From Sphagnum compactum (lineage: Eukaryota; Bryophyta; Sphagnopsida; Sphagnales), in NCBI GenBank assembly GCA_965153455.1, contig OZ234493.1, positions 3,348,001 to 3,412,000 of the forward strand: a stretch of 64,000 nt of DNA. The letters are read 5' to 3'. Under the pieces are notes generated by a model, which was not told where the DNA came from, ran no database searches, and saw only the letters and a program-made list of their open reading frames with translations. The position numbers and the translations under genes are program-made. This document shows, one piece after another, positions 46,566-58,957 of the stretch (position 1 is its first letter; each line of letters starts with the position of its first letter).

Positions 46566-47049
46566 TATGTACATGCACTGCACGTGATCTTTATTCAAGA
46601 GATTCTTCCTATGTACAAGCTAAGTTCCACAAAATGTGTGAACTGAATATGAATTCCAGGTGCTGTTAACTACTCTGTTTCTCTTTTCCTTCTTCCCCCC
46701 TTATTCAGTAACTGGCCCAATGGTCTGCTGGGATACACAAGGGGTTGGGGTAGCTAACCACAGGTGAAAAAATTGAGCACAATAAATGACCTGTGTGTAC
46801 AAATTGAAATAAATTGATGACTCTTTCATGCTTGGTTGCTTCCTATGGCTAAAAAGAATGATGGGTTTGGAAAACCCACAAAGAATTTGTGTTCAATATG
46901 TCCTAAAGCTATCTATTCTTCAAGCACAAAGACCCAGAAAGGTTTTCCTGGGTTCAATGTCCTGAGCTTTCTTTCCAGCAACAAGAAAACCATCTAGCTG
47001 AAGCATGTACTGCAATTCATGTGTTCAGAGGTGCTGCTACTGATGATTG

Positions 47050-47415
47050 TCACCAGATATCACACTTCCCAGGTTTAATTTTACTCCCACCTCCATCTCC
47101 ATAGCCACCACCATCAACTCCCCACCCCAAAATATTCGTTGTGCTGCCTGTACACATAGCGCCCCCAGGGGGAGGTGGGGGATTCCATGGCGATCCTTTG
47201 CCATCTCCAAAAGATTTGAGGAACTGGGTTCTCTTTGGAGGTTTGTAGTTTGACGATCCACCGTCTCCTTCGTTGTCAGCAAGATAGACATACTGGCGAT
47301 TCTCGATGGCCATCCTGCCGCAGAAGCTCTGGTGTAATTCCTGCCCCTGTCCTGCAGATACACTCTTGCGGTAACTGTCTGGATCCACCACCTTAGATAG
47401 CGCCGGCCAGGTCAT
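47050..47415 (-). CDS. small glycine/proline-rich protein, copy A
   Basis: 121 codons from the ATG at 47413-47415 (MTWPALSKVVDP) to a stop at 47050-47052. This ATG is the one shared with copy B; an ATG seven codons upstream (MTADNN) exists only here. A splice-acceptor-like TTTCCTAAGGCTTGCAG lies just upstream in both copies, so a 5' UTR intron is likely. Parts: LSKVVDP and RKSVSAGQGQE, a Cys-containing SFCGRMA block, YVYLADNEGDGGSSNYKPPK, RTQFLKSFGDGKGSPWNPPP with a PPPPP run, and a C-terminal Gly-rich tail ending KPGKCDIW. There is no signal peptide or membrane segment. I count about 19 differences in 121 from copy B and no frame damage. I do not recognise the family. Confidence 0.7.
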   Translation of the reverse strand: MTWPALSKVVDPDSYRKSVSAGQGQELHQSFCGRMAIENRQYVYLADNEGDGGSSNYKPPKRTQFLKSFGDGKGSPWNPPPPPGGAMCTGSTTNILGWGVDGGGYGDGGGSKIKPGKCDIW

Positions 47416-48600
47416 TGTGTTGTTGTCTGCGGTCATCCAACAAACCAAATTCTGCAAGCCTTAGGAAATCTGGCTTTGACACTCTCTGAGAAGTCTGGTA
47501 GCTCCAAATGAAAGCTGCAGCTCTGGATCGAATCCACACACCAAAAAGCCAAGAAAACCAAGATCTAGAACGGGGAGGGAATATGCTGGAAGTTTTGTAT
47601 TGGTCTAGCTTGAGTCCAAGGGGAAATGAGAATTTGGAGAAATAGGAATTCTGCAGGGACAAATTGTAGTACTTAGATATGATCTAGGAGCTGGAAGAAG
47701 CTGGAAACGAAGTTTTCACTGAGGAAACTCCTAATTGATCGTTGAAATCGAAAAAGGATGTAATTGCAGGACTTCGGTTCACCACAATCCAGTCGAATGA
47801 TGTCTTAATTGAGCTGATTCGAAAAGAATATGGAAAAATCCAACTTTGTGATTGAACTGATGAATATCCCACTCGATGCTGCGCTCTTTGATGGAGAAGA
47901 GACTGTTGAGTGAAGAATTAGCGGAGCTAACGGTTTCCTATATATTCTCTCTAAGCTCCCAGTCATGCCAAACCAAAGAAAAATCTCCAAGGGTTAGTTC
48001 TGCTAGAATGAATTACTCGGCGTGGTCCTATTCTTGCATCGCAAGAAACACGCATTTACCGTTGTCGAAATTGTTTGTTTTGGTGGGTGGGGGATCGCTG
48101 CAAGCATTTACCTCCACATGGGCGGGTTATGAAAACCCCGGAGCTCCGGCGTATTATGTAAGGAACTGGAAATTTTCGTAGCTCCGCATCGCGAACTTCG
48201 CGCTTTGAGCGAACCTGTTTCTCATCACGCGTTGCCAGTGCAATCGAGTAGCTGTTCGGATATCACTTGGAAATTTTTCAATTCTCGGTAAGAATTTGGT
48301 GGGTCACAGCGCCAGCAGCATGTGTGGCGAAATTACAACAGAAATTAGCGAATGTAAACAACCATGGAGTAACCGCTAATTCACTTTTGCAACTTCTTCT
48401 GTCGACGTCCCCAGACCAAATTTACCGGAAGCTCATACGAAATCGTCAACAAATTTAGGTGGATCATGGACTTTCCGAACAGATTTGTCGAAACAGATCC
48501 TGTCGGGGCTTCTGTGTCCACCATTACATCTAATGAGTTCATCCATGTCGCCAATGAAAAGAGTTAAGTTGTAATCCATCTAACAAATGTTGACAGTTAT
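47416..48600 (-). promoter_or_regulatory. leader and upstream region of copy A
   Basis: Matches 57600-58915 inverted. A TATA-like TATATAGG (about 47937-47945, minus strand) sits at the same place as TATATAAAA in the other arm, followed by the shared CCGTTAGCT word. Apparent frames on the opposite strand (47876-48181) are not conserved in sequence with the other arm and are not called. Confidence 0.5.
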
Positions 48601-49789
48601 ACCTATCAATTGTGCACGTGTAGGATAAAGGCCTACAGTGGGAGAAGTCCCAAAATATGGGGCCTAAGATGAGGACTTCGGCAGTTGCACAGTCTGGCCC
48701 CACATTTTGGGATTACCCACCCCCCCCCCCCCCCCCCTCCCCTTCGTGGGCTTTCCCCATCATACATGATGACATTATCATAAACATAATTTGAGTAGGA
48801 TCTTGGCCATTTGATATGGACAGCAAAGGTTCACACATCATTACATGGTAAGGCACTTGGATGGGGCCTTATCAGAATAAGGCACCCATCACCTAAGGTT
48901 GATGCCATATTTTGGTAATGTCAGTGGTGGGCACCTTATTATTCTAATCCCTCCATCTGCAGGCCTTATGCACCTCTTAAACATAGGTAGATCAGAAGTT
49001 GTAAGACAGGAGGGTTCTTACACCTACTAGTTAAGAGTTGGAAAGATCTTAAATCTATAAGTAGGCATAATTTCGCTCAAATTCTTGAGTAGCTACAGTA
49101 AGATTCTTCCTCGTTTATAGAGGAGTGATATTCATGAATATAATGTGCCCGCAAAAATTCAATGGCCCTACAGAATTTCTTAGGCTCACTTTAGATTTGG
49201 GGACCACGCATTCCAGTCCTTTGACTGACCCCTCTTTGACTGACCGTGGTTCGGTATATACCGACACCAACTGCATATCTAAAAACCACCACGAAAACAA
49301 ACCGAAGATATCCTTTTTAAAGTGGGCCCAGACATCGAACCACGTTTCCTAGCCCCTCGCCGCTCCGACTGGATTTGGACACTGGACCCCAGGTACCCAG
49401 GATCAGGTCAAGGTCAGCCCCCCTCCCCCGCTCCCAAATTCGGGAGTCTTGAGGAACAAGTTACAAGATTGCACTTTCTTGCCGACAGAATCCCCGCCTT
49501 GTACTGCAATGTGGTCTCTATATGAACATTCCATCCGGCACCGCCTCACACAGCCACCTGCTGCGCCGGATCCGGACACTCGACCCCACCCAGGATCCCA
49601 TTTCCACGTACCAACTACTGTTGCCTTCTACTGCATTTTCCTGAAAATTGAAGTTTGTGATTTTCCCTCGGGCTTTCCCCTATTTTTTATAAATTTAATT
49701 TGTAGTGACGTGGGCGGGTGTTTAATTTTGCTACTACCGTAACTGTCAGTTTCAGTTTTCTTTATATTTTGGAATTAGGGAACTAGCGG
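48601..49789. other. distal left arm and unassigned DNA
   Basis: Up to about 49150 this still matches the right arm (AAGGCACTTGGATGGGGCCT, GGTGTAAG words). Beyond it no gene is recognised. Confidence 0.4.
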
Positions 49790-49935
49790 CTTTGATTTTA
49801 TTTTCCAACAGCAGATCAGAATCAAATAATTGTCAGTTCTAGTTATTTCAAAAACCTCAAAGCGCCAGTGGTGTTCATGAGAGAACAGGTAAAGAATTAG
49901 GGTACCCAGGCCTGTAACTGTCGCGGCCAAAAATG
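49790..49935 (-). repeat. dispersed repeat, copy 2
   Basis: Related to 33535-33765 through AGTTATTTCAAAAACC and adjacent words. Confidence 0.45.
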
Positions 49936-50312
49936 AGGCGATGGAAAAAGTTTCAACCAATCATGAGGTCTACAAAACAAGGTTAGCGAGTCCACCCCAG
50001 TAATTGCTTTCAACCTTCATCTTCCCAAACGCGCCCTCCTAGGCGCACAACACTAAGCGAATCAAGCCAACTCAAATTATGCAATAATGGTGGATAATCA
50101 TATTTTTTAGAGGTACTAAGTACAATTCTATAGATGAGCAAAACGATGATTGCATTAGTAAGAAAGATCTTTGGGAAAGGCACTAAAAAGTCATGTTCAA
50201 ACATTTCTTCAAACCTTTTTTTTATGTTTTTTAATCAAATTTTCCATGTTGTAGTAAGTTATGTATGGAAGTATGCATACATTCTAGGAACATTTCAGGG
50301 TAAACACCCCAT

Positions 50313-53300
50313 CTAAATAATTTCAACAACAAAAGGTAAAACCATTAGAACTTCTCTTTTATTTAAATTGAAATTTTTTTGGAATCTGCGTAATTCTTCA
50401 GATAATGATTCAAGAATTGCATTGTTGACTTCATCAACGTCAGTATTTTTGGGGGCCATAATGCTGCGTTGCATAAGATACATGGTATCTCCAAAGTGGC
50501 GTTGGTGATCCGGATAGATGGTTTGGATGAATCCTCTTAAGTTGCAATCTTTTGTTGGCAGCCTCATATGGGACGGAATCTTGATCCAATCTGGATCGAC
50601 ACCTTCTTCTTCTACAATGGCAGGAAGACTGCCGTCTCCAACGTTCAACACCCCTTTGGCAAACTTTCGCTGCTCTTCAGAATTGGTTGCCATGACTCGC
50701 ATGTTGATATGAAGACGAAGAATCATAACATGTTGCCAAAGATGCGATCGAGGCAACGAAACACTAACAATGTCTTCTCGTCCTCCCTTGGGAACAACAG
50801 GCAGGATTTGTCGAAAATCCCCACCAAGGACCATGGTTTTCCCACCAAAGATCTTCTCAATTGTCTGTGCATCATCCAATTGCATCAAATCACGCAGGGT
50901 CTGATCAACAGCTTCCAAAGCTCGGCGATGCATCATCGGTGCCTCATCCCAAATGATCAGATCAACTTTACGCACCAACTCGGCCACTTTCATCTATTGT
51001 GTGATGTTGCAAGTCGACTCATCGTGCAGATCAATCAGAATCTTGAATCTTGAATGGGCGGTTCTGCCGTCTAGAAGTAACAAAGATGCAATTCCTGATG
51101 AGGCAACTGCAAGCACAATTTTTCCTTGCGCTCATAAACGGGATAGAAGCATTGTCCAAACAAATGTTTTGCCGGTTCCACCACTACCATACACAAAGAA
51201 CAGTTTGCCATGTTTGTTTGTCACAGCATTCAAAATAGTTTTGTATGCGCTGCGCTGATCATCATTGAGCCTATTTTCTGCATCATCTGCATCTGTGGTC
51301 AATGAATGCTGATCATAAGCCAGCTCTTCTTGGACCAATCGGTCTCCTCCATGAACAGGAGGGATGTAATTAAACTTGGGAAGTGTTGGAAAATCTTCCA
51401 GGCGGTGTCCGTTGCGGATGAAAACCTGATCGATCTCATATAATGCACAATCCTTTAGCGCATCCTCAGAAAGGGTAATAGTTGGATCATCACACTCGTA
51501 GCGTGTCATTGCCTCAATGTCATCGCTCAAAGACTCCCAATGTGCATCCCATAGCTGTCTGGGATTCGTCACCTCACAAAACATTAGCATGGAGGCAAAC
51601 ATGTCACGCAACTGTCGTCCTGGGGCCTAAAGACCGACTTCTTCCAAGGCTTGATGCCATTCATTGTCGTCTGTAAGTAAACCCATTGCAATGCATACAT
51701 CTTTGAATGTGTTGTGCTCTGTGCCATCCACTATCCGCAAATGTTCGTAAGATGTGGCACCTTTGACGCAGTTCAGCAGCATCCGCAAATAATAACGTTC
51801 ACCCGATGTCGAATGTGCATAATACATGCGACCAATGGCAAACCCTCTCTTGCGCATTATCCATCGTTTCGACCACATTCCCTTCGATGGCATTGTCGTT
51901 ATCGCGTGAGATCTTAACAGTTGCACGATCATGTCCTTTGTAAACGTACTTGAATAGATACTTGACTGCACGAATGTTGTTGCAAACCTCAACATTGATG
52001 TGTGCATCGTATTTGGTCGACAAATAAACATTGTGCGGTACCACCCAACGATTGTCCAATTCAACGCCGTGAACCAAAACTGTGCGCCTCGTATCTCTGC
52101 ATCGATAAATAGGATATCCGTTTACATCCGTCATCGTCTTAAATCGGAACTTGCGTGGATATTGTTTTTTACATTTGCCATCTTCCATGCATGGGGCATT
52201 TGGAAACACAGCTCCACATGGACCATGCATCATGCATCTGGCAACCGTCTCGTGGGCCAACCTTTTTGTCTTTGGATTCGGAAATTCAACACTAATCATG
52301 CGGTCTACATCCTCGACTGTGCGTGGCTTGTAGTCTTCGGCAAAGAAGATGAGAATGTGTGCATGTGGCAGCCCACGCTTTTGAAACTCAATGACATAGA
52401 TTCCCGCAATCATGCGTCCCAGAATATGCTTCGTGTGAATGTCATTGATCAACTCCTTTAGTTTGATTTTGAACACTTAGGTTACCAAATCCAGTCGATC
52501 CTGAGGTTGTTGTCCGGGCAGCAAAGCTCTCTTGATCTTAGGTCATTAGGGATTACAAGTGAATGTAACAAATGCATCCGAGCAACGAGCCCATCTGCAG
52601 ATTGCCATGGCATCTTGATAATTCTGAACCATGTGACGTGGACCTCCTATGAAAGAAGATGGCAGAATGATCCTCTCTCCGATGGCAATTACGTTATTAT
52701 CACCTGCAGCGATGGCGTCCTGAAGGCCTTGATAGAGATTTGCACGAAGTTTTTTTTGATTTAGGCGCAGATACCTCAAGCGATTTTGTTCGACAGCCGC
52801 ATCAGCATTCACAATGTATTATTGCCTCAATTGGTCACCCCGAAGCAACACAATGCCATCAGTGTCTCGATGTTGAAGTCGATAACCGTAAAATTTGGCC
52901 ATTGTCATATTGTGAGGCTTTCTATGATGCTCAGATTCTTTCGCATGGTCTTCATCTAAATCCGCATGAGCATCCTGCAAAACAACACCATTGAGCGGAA
53001 TATTCGAATGCCATCCATCCTCACCGTAAGAAAATAGCAACGGATAATGTAGAGCCATGTATCCCACATGTAGCTCGGAAATGAGCTGAAATGGGCCACC
53101 TTGCTGAGCAACGACGACGTCACGCCTGTCTATAACCTCATAACCATCTCCTACCATCAATGCAGTGATTTCATCGGCCATCGGCACATTGTATCGGCGG
53201 GCATCCTTTGTTCGAGAGGCAATGAGACGCAATTTCAGATCCATGGGAGCACCTTCTATTGCATCATATCCCTTGCCATTTTGAACACTTTGACATAGGG

Positions 53301-54438
53301 ATTGATATTGTATATCATGGTCAACAACCAATCCAACATCGTTGGATCAAGCAATGGCATAACGGCATGGCGATTTTGACGTTCGCTCTCCGTATCATGA
53401 ATGTACAGCTATGCAAACTATGGACGTTGTCCTTCGGTAGGACACAAGGATCCAATTTTGTGATAAAGCTCACCTTGAATGTAAAAGGAGTATGGTCCAA
53501 TGCCTCTTGTTATTGACTCATCAACTTTGGCGCCGAGCGAAGTGAATGCCAACACTGAATTGAACATGCGAATCTAATTTCGAAATTTGATAGCACTTCT
53601 CTCTTTGCTGGTTAAAAGAACTTCTAGCTCTTGCGATGTTGCAGGAAGACTCGGCAACAGAATTTTACCATTCTCCCAACATAGGGAAAACTTTGGGTTG
53701 CTGTTGCTCGACTTTGCTAATTGTTCTTTAATCCACATTTTCGCATTGCAGAATCCATAGATTGTGTCCATTTCTCCACAATCCCATCGTGTCGGGGCTG
53801 ACGCGTCTTCGTCTGCAAACAATTGCAATGCGTCATTGCGAAAAAAAGGATGTGCACGTGCTGCTGCTTGTCGTACGGTTCGTCGTTCTCGACGTAAACA
53901 ATTACTTCGCTCTTGTGGCGTTTTAGATGGCCCGACTGACTCTACAAACAATTGCAATGCGTCATTGCCAAGAGAAGGCTGTGCACGTGCTGTTGCTTGT
54001 TGTACGGTTTAAAGTTCTCGAGGCAGACGATTATCGTTCTTGTGGCGTTTTAGATGGCCCGGCTAACTCTGCAAACAATTGCAATGCGTCATTGCCAAGA
54101 GAAGGTTGTGCACGTGCTGCTGCTTGTTGTACAGTTCGTCATTTTTGACGTAAACGATTACTTCACTCTTGTGGCGTTTCAGATGGCTTGGCCAACTCTA
54201 CACGTTGCCTGGCACGCCGTTCTCTCTGCAGGCGATTGCAACGTTCACGTGCAGATTTCGACGTGGCTTGATTGAATTCTGCTGGAACATTAGTATGTGG
54301 AACATGATTTTCCAAAAAGTCAGTTTGCTCGTCATTCTGCTGAGCTTCTGGGTGCTGCCAAAGGGCCACCAAAGCTGCCAAAGCACTACCATGCTGCGCA
54401 ATGAATGCACGCATACGTCCTTGTATGTCTTCGGGCAT
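50313..54438 (-). pseudogene. Helitron Rep-helicase (RepHel), broken and truncated
   Basis: Minus-strand pieces in order. N-terminus [18 protein letters not shown] (54438). A basic repeat region (53.8-54.2 kb). WDCGEMDTIYGFCNAKMW (zinc-like) and the family's conserved middle (53331-52546). The Rep domain has FQKRGLPHAHILIFF (HUH-type His pair, near 52370) and AVKYLFKYVYKGHDRA (catalytic Tyr region). The helicase has YGSGGTGKT (Walker A, near 51180), LIIWDEAPM (Walker B, near 50950) and GGDFRQILPV. Rep and helicase nick and unwind for rolling-circle transposition. Frameshifts and stops break it at about 52815, 52545, 52470, 51870, 51615 and 51130. It stops at about 50390, short of the usual C-terminal motifs (GxPxxLxRN, TINKSQGQ), so the 3' part is lost. 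Element ends (TC...CTRR hairpin) were not found. Confidence 0.9.
53816..54190. repeat. 127-129-bp tandem repeat inside the Helitron N-terminal region
   Basis: CAAACAATTGCAATGCGTCA starts at 53816, 53945 and 54072, giving three units. Each encodes on the minus strand about 42-43 residues: PS(K)TPQERSN, a basic RRERRTVRQAAARA stretch, then NDALQLFA. Units 2 and 3 are broken by stops; the third has TGA where CGA is expected. Confidence 0.85.
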
Positions 54439-56739
54439 TGTGGAGAATATATGTTGAGTTTGTTGCTAATATTGATATCAAAATGGGGGGGGGGAGGTTT
54501 TTTCTCCTTCATTCTTGTCTGCTGGTGCCGTATTTTCTCTTGGAAGTATTCTCACAGGCGTCATCACAGCAACACGGGTAGCATCGATCGCGATGAGGTT
54601 TTCGTTCCCAAGAAGAAGGAGATTGCTGTTGTAACAGGAGGAGGATGGGGAGTCACAGAATACCTTCAACATCCACTGGGTCGGATCTTTATGATCGCTC
54701 TCATGCTTCTGTTAGGATGGCCTTTCTATTTTATTTGCAACGTTTCAGGGAGAAAATACTTACTGCTTGGGGGCTACTCTGAATGAAAGCATCAGTAGGG
54801 CATTGCCAAGACCATATGAGGTAACATAGGAGCAAGCTCTTTCATCTGAGGCATAATGCATTCCCCTTCAAACACAATTGCAATGTTGTGTACTGCATGA
54901 AAGCCACATTGGGTAGAGACCTTAAGTCAAAGAAACATGTACCAAGAAAGACTGATGAAAATACTTCATGTGCATGCTAATGTGATGATAAGATTATATT
55001 CCACAGCTTACAAAGGACAGCACACAACACAACCATTGAGAATCAAACTTCCTGAAAAGCTCTCAAAATCCAACCTGACCATGAGAACCCTATGCAAGAA
55101 CATAGAAGAATACCTGTTGCTAGAGATGGTGAACCACCATCTGGGTAGTTTTCTTTTGGTGTGGGCTGATGTTGTTGCTGGCAAAGTGCTGCTCATTGTC
55201 ACATTTGACTGAGTGCCACTTGATTTTGCAACAGCTGCTGCTCATGGCCCCCCCTAACCATAATAACTTTTAAAACAGCCTACTTTGGTCAAATTCACAA
55301 AAAAGATGTCCCAGTTCATAACCCCACATTTGGAAGACTCATAACACAATACAATAGCCCACCAGCACTACTATAACACTACATGGGGAATACCACACAC
55401 TGACTATTTCAAAGTTGCTTAACAATTGTCTCACTTAACACTGAACCTTTAATTTCTCATTCCTACTTCACTAAATGCAAGGATACAGAAGCAAATTCCT
55501 TCTGCTATATGTTATCAACAAACATTCACAACTGCAACCACTGAAAAAGTCATGAGCTTGAAACAGGCTAAGTTGGAGAAGATGAAGAAAGGGGAGAATG
55601 GGTGGCTGCTGCAGCAAGAGGAGGATGGGGAGTCACAAAATACCTTCGTCCCCCTCCGGGACTGATTGGCCATTTGTTTTATGTCGTCGTTAATTTCTTG
55701 TTCGAGTGGCATTTGTGATGACAATCAACAAGAGTCAAGGTTAGACATTGAACAACGTTGGGGTATGTTTGCCGTCTCCAGTCTTTTCCCATGGTCAACT
55801 GTATGTTGCTATCTCACGGGTCACAAGCAGTGCAAACATCAAGATTTTCAGCGGCCAGGGTCCTGATGGATACATGCGGAATGTGGTATATAGAGAGGTT
55901 TTGGAAATGTAGTCTGTAGTTGTAATTTTGTAATATGTACCGTCAAATACACACACACCTATGCATTAGGCACGGGGTTTAGGGTTTAGGGTTGTAGGCT
56001 GCAAGAGGTCTATATCTTTTATTGACTTTTTAGCCATAGCGGCACTATAAGTAAATATATCACCCCGCATTTGTGGACATGATGCCCGTAATAATTGCAT
56101 AACTTGATGGGCTTTTGTATGCACATATTATGTAATTGCATACTTGGTTTTTTTAATTGCTTTGCCTAATGCTTTAGGGCCTGCTTGCTACTATGACCGG
56201 CCCTAGTCAAAGCCGAAGGGATAAGAAGTTGTTTGGGCCAAAAAAATTGTTTTTTCAATCTATGTTTTGTTTTGTTTTTTTTTCTTTGACGCTCAATCTA
56301 TCATTCCATCATTCCAACCTTTACTTCCTTCTTTCCCCTTTTGAAATTCCTTATAAGACCAAACCAATATTGTGCTTTATTTAAGGACTCATGTTTTCAT
56401 GATTCATCGTAGATGAATTGCAAAGCGTAGCTTGGGCCTTGGGCTCCAAAAAAAAATCTATTTTTTCGCTTATTAGGTGGGCCTTGGTTGGGCCTCTCTC
56501 CAAGCAGAGCCCAAAAAGGGGCGTAACACTAGCTTATCATTGCGTCCCTTAAAGTTCTGTGATATTATACAAGGAAATATGAGCCCTTAGTTCGTGCTAA
56601 TGTTTCTTTCGAAATGAATAAATAGAAAACTCACTATGTAAATAAAATATAATTGATTATGTACTCAAAAATAATCTACCAGGGTGGGTCAAATGACTCA
56701 AACACATGATCCCCAAATCTGAGTGTACCTAAGAAATTT
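54439..56739. other. upstream of the Helitron and unassigned DNA
   Basis: AGGAGGATGGGGAGTCACA with AATACCTTC occurs at about 54640-54670 and again at 55618-55650, so a stretch was duplicated about 1 kb apart. A G run is at 54485-54495, and TTTAGGG-type repeats at 55976-55993. No gene recognised. Confidence 0.45.
55976..55993 (+). repeat. interstitial telomere-like repeat
   Basis: GGTTTAGGGTTTAGGGTT, two and a half units of the plant telomere repeat TTTAGGG. Confidence 0.8.
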
Positions 56740-57247
56740 TGTACTATATTTGAATTTTTGAGCACACCTTAATATATTCATGGATACCACTCCTCTGTAA
56801 AACAGTAAGGATCTTACAATAGCTACTACTCAAGAATGGGAGGGAAATTATGCCTACTTATAGGCTTCAGATCTCTCCTGCTCTTAAGTAGTAGGTGTAA
56901 GAACCCTCTGCTCTTATGCCTTATGATCTACCTATATGTTTAAGTGGTAGGTAAGGCCTGTGAATGGAGGTGTTAACAGAATAGGGCGCTCACCACGGAC
57001 ATTACCCATACAAGTCTTCCACCTTAGGCAATGGGTGCCTTCTTCTGATAAGGCCCCATCCAAGTGCCTTACCATGTGTAATGTGCCGACCTTTTTTTTC
57101 CATATCTAATTGCCAAGTTCCTACTCATATTGTGCACAGAATTCATCTTAGGCCCCATGTTTTGGGAATTCTCCCACTCTAGGGCTTTCTCCTACAAGTG
57201 CCCTAACTGATAGGTATAACTAGTAACATTAGTCAGATGGATTACAG

Positions 57248-57601
57248 CAGTGGCGTAGCCACGGCATAGGCACACATAGGTGCTGCCTATGCTGGGATTG
57301 CCCGGAGTGCCTAGGCCTATGCTAGATTTGCCAAGGGCCCAGCCTACTCGTATCAGATTGACACCTTCAAGCGTCTGCACAGAGGTCAGGAGAGACCAGG
57401 ATCCGGCTCTGATCAATCACCACTCAATACTCATTACACTGTAATCAAGACGTGCACTGGATGAAATGACATTTTTCGAAAACTCAAGACGTACACTAGA
57501 GAAAATAAGTTTTTTAGATATCGAGACTCAGAGACGTACACTGGAGAAAATGACTTTTTAGGGCGAGCCTATGCTGACTTGAGAGGCTGGCTACGCCCCT
57601 G
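57248..57601. mobile_element. hAT-type MITE, 354 bp
   Basis: Ends CAGTGGCGTAGCC and inverse CAGGGGCGTAGCC are of hAT type. The 8-bp flanks are GATTACAG (57240-57247) and GATTACAA (57602-57609). The other arm of the inverted duplication has a single GATTACAA at this point (48569-48576, inverted), the empty site. Inside, AGACGTACACTGGAGAAAAT-like words occur three times (57451, 57487, 57533). Confidence 0.92.
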
Positions 57602-58256
57602 GATTACAACTTAACTCTTCTCATTAGCGACGAGGATGACCTCATTAGCTGTGAGGGTGGACACGGAAGCCCAGAGACGATCTGTTTCGACAAATCTGTT
57701 CGGGAGGACAATGCTCCACCGAAATTTGTTGACGATTTCGTATGAGTTTCCCGTAAATTTGTTCTGGGGACGTCCACAGAAGCAGTTGCGAAAGTGATTA
57801 GCTTTGTACTCCACGGTTGTTTAGATTCTCTAATTTCTGTTTACTTCGGTTGTTATTTAGCCACACATAATGGGAAATGGGCATGCTGCTGGCGCTGCGA
57901 CCCACCAGATTATTATGTCTGAGAATTGAAAAATTTCCAAGTGATATCCGAGCAGCTAGTCGATTGCGCTGGCGCCGCGTGATGAGAAACAACTTTGCTC
58001 AAAGCGGGAAGTTGGCGATGGGGAGCTACGAAAATTTTCAGTTCGTTACATAATATGTCGGAGTTCGACGGTTTTCCTAAACCGCCCATGTGGGGGTAAA
58101 TGCTTGCAGTGGTTCCCTCCCCGCCCCAAAACAAAAAATTCCGACAACGGTAAATGCGTGTTCCTTGGGATGCAAGGATACCAGCACGCCGAGTAGTTCT
58201 TTGTTGCAGAACGACCCCCTGAAGACTTTTCTTTGGTTTTGAGTGGGAGCTTACAG

Positions 58257-58270
58257 AGTATATAAAAGAA
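58257..58270 (+). promoter_or_regulatory. TATA box of copy B
   Basis: AGTATATAAAAGAAT, about 690 nt upstream of the ATG at 58958. The other arm has a matching TATA-like word at the same relative place before the shared CCGTTAGCT. A start of transcription about 30 bp downstream would give a long leader. Confidence 0.6.
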
Positions 58271-58330
58271 TCCGTTAGCTAATTCTTCATTCGACAATCT
58301 CTTCTCCAGATCAAAGAGTGCAGCATCGAG

Positions 58331-58672
58331 TGGTATATTCATCAGTTAAATCACAAACTTAGATTTTTCCATAGTCTTTACGAATCAGCTCAATTAAGAC
58401 ATCATTCAACTGGCTTGTGGTGAAGCGAAGTCCTGCAATTAGAGGCCTTTTCAATTTCAAGGATTAATTAGCAGTTACCTGATTGAAAGCTTCGCTTCCA
58501 GTGGGGATATTCATCAGTTCAATCCCAAGGTCAGATTTTTCCATATTCTTTCCGAATCAGCTGAATTAAGACATCATTCAACTGGCTTGTGGTGAACCGA
58601 AGTCCTGCAATTAGAGGCTTTTTCAATTTCAACGATCAATTAGCAGTTTCCTCATTGAAAGCTTCGCCTCCA
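58331..58672 (+). repeat. tandem duplication in the leader of copy B, about 171 bp
   Basis: ATATTCATCAGTT...GACATCATTCAACTGGCTTG...CAATTAGAGGC occurs twice (from about 58331 and 58501). The left arm has it once, so it arose after the inverted duplication. Confidence 0.88.
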
Positions 58673-58957
58673 GCTTCTTCCAGCTTCTAGATCATATCTA
58701 CGTACTAGAATTCGTCCCTGCAGAATTCCTATTTTTCCTAATTTTCATTTCCCCCTGGATTCAATCTTCACCATTACAAACTTCCAGCATATTCCCTCCC
58801 CGTTCTAGATCTTGGTCTTCTTCGCTTTCTGGTGTGTGGATTCGATCCAGATCTGAAGCTTTCATTTGGAGCTACCAGACCACTGAAAGCGTGTCCAAGC
58901 CAGATTTCCTAAGGCTTGCAGAATTTGGTTTGTTGGATTACCACAGACAACAGCACA

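Larger units (their letters stand above)
46585..49150 (-). repeat. left arm of a large inverted duplication
   Basis: Reverse complement of about 56740-59790. Homology runs from TGTACAAGCTAAGTTCCACA (near 46613) through the small gene, its leader and upstream region, to TAGAGGAGTGATATTCATGA (near 49120). It lacks the hAT MITE and the leader duplication of the other arm and has a poly-C run at 48720-48737. Confidence 0.85.

Noticed and set aside
47876-48181. Antisense frame opposite the leader of copy A, with a counterpart at 58046-58342
   Set aside because: The translations share a few words because the DNA is duplicated, but the frames shift relative to each other and contain no domain.
48717-48740. 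Biological meaning of the C run
   Set aside because: A homopolymer of about 18 C is likely a simple-repeat or sequencing feature; the other arm lacks it.
53764-54275. Plus-strand Cys/Ala-rich frames in three tandem copies
   Set aside because: They are antisense translations of the Helitron tandem repeat.
55976-55993. Telomere or chromosome end
   Set aside because: Only two and a half TTTAGGG units; likewise 31596-31628. They are interstitial short tracts.
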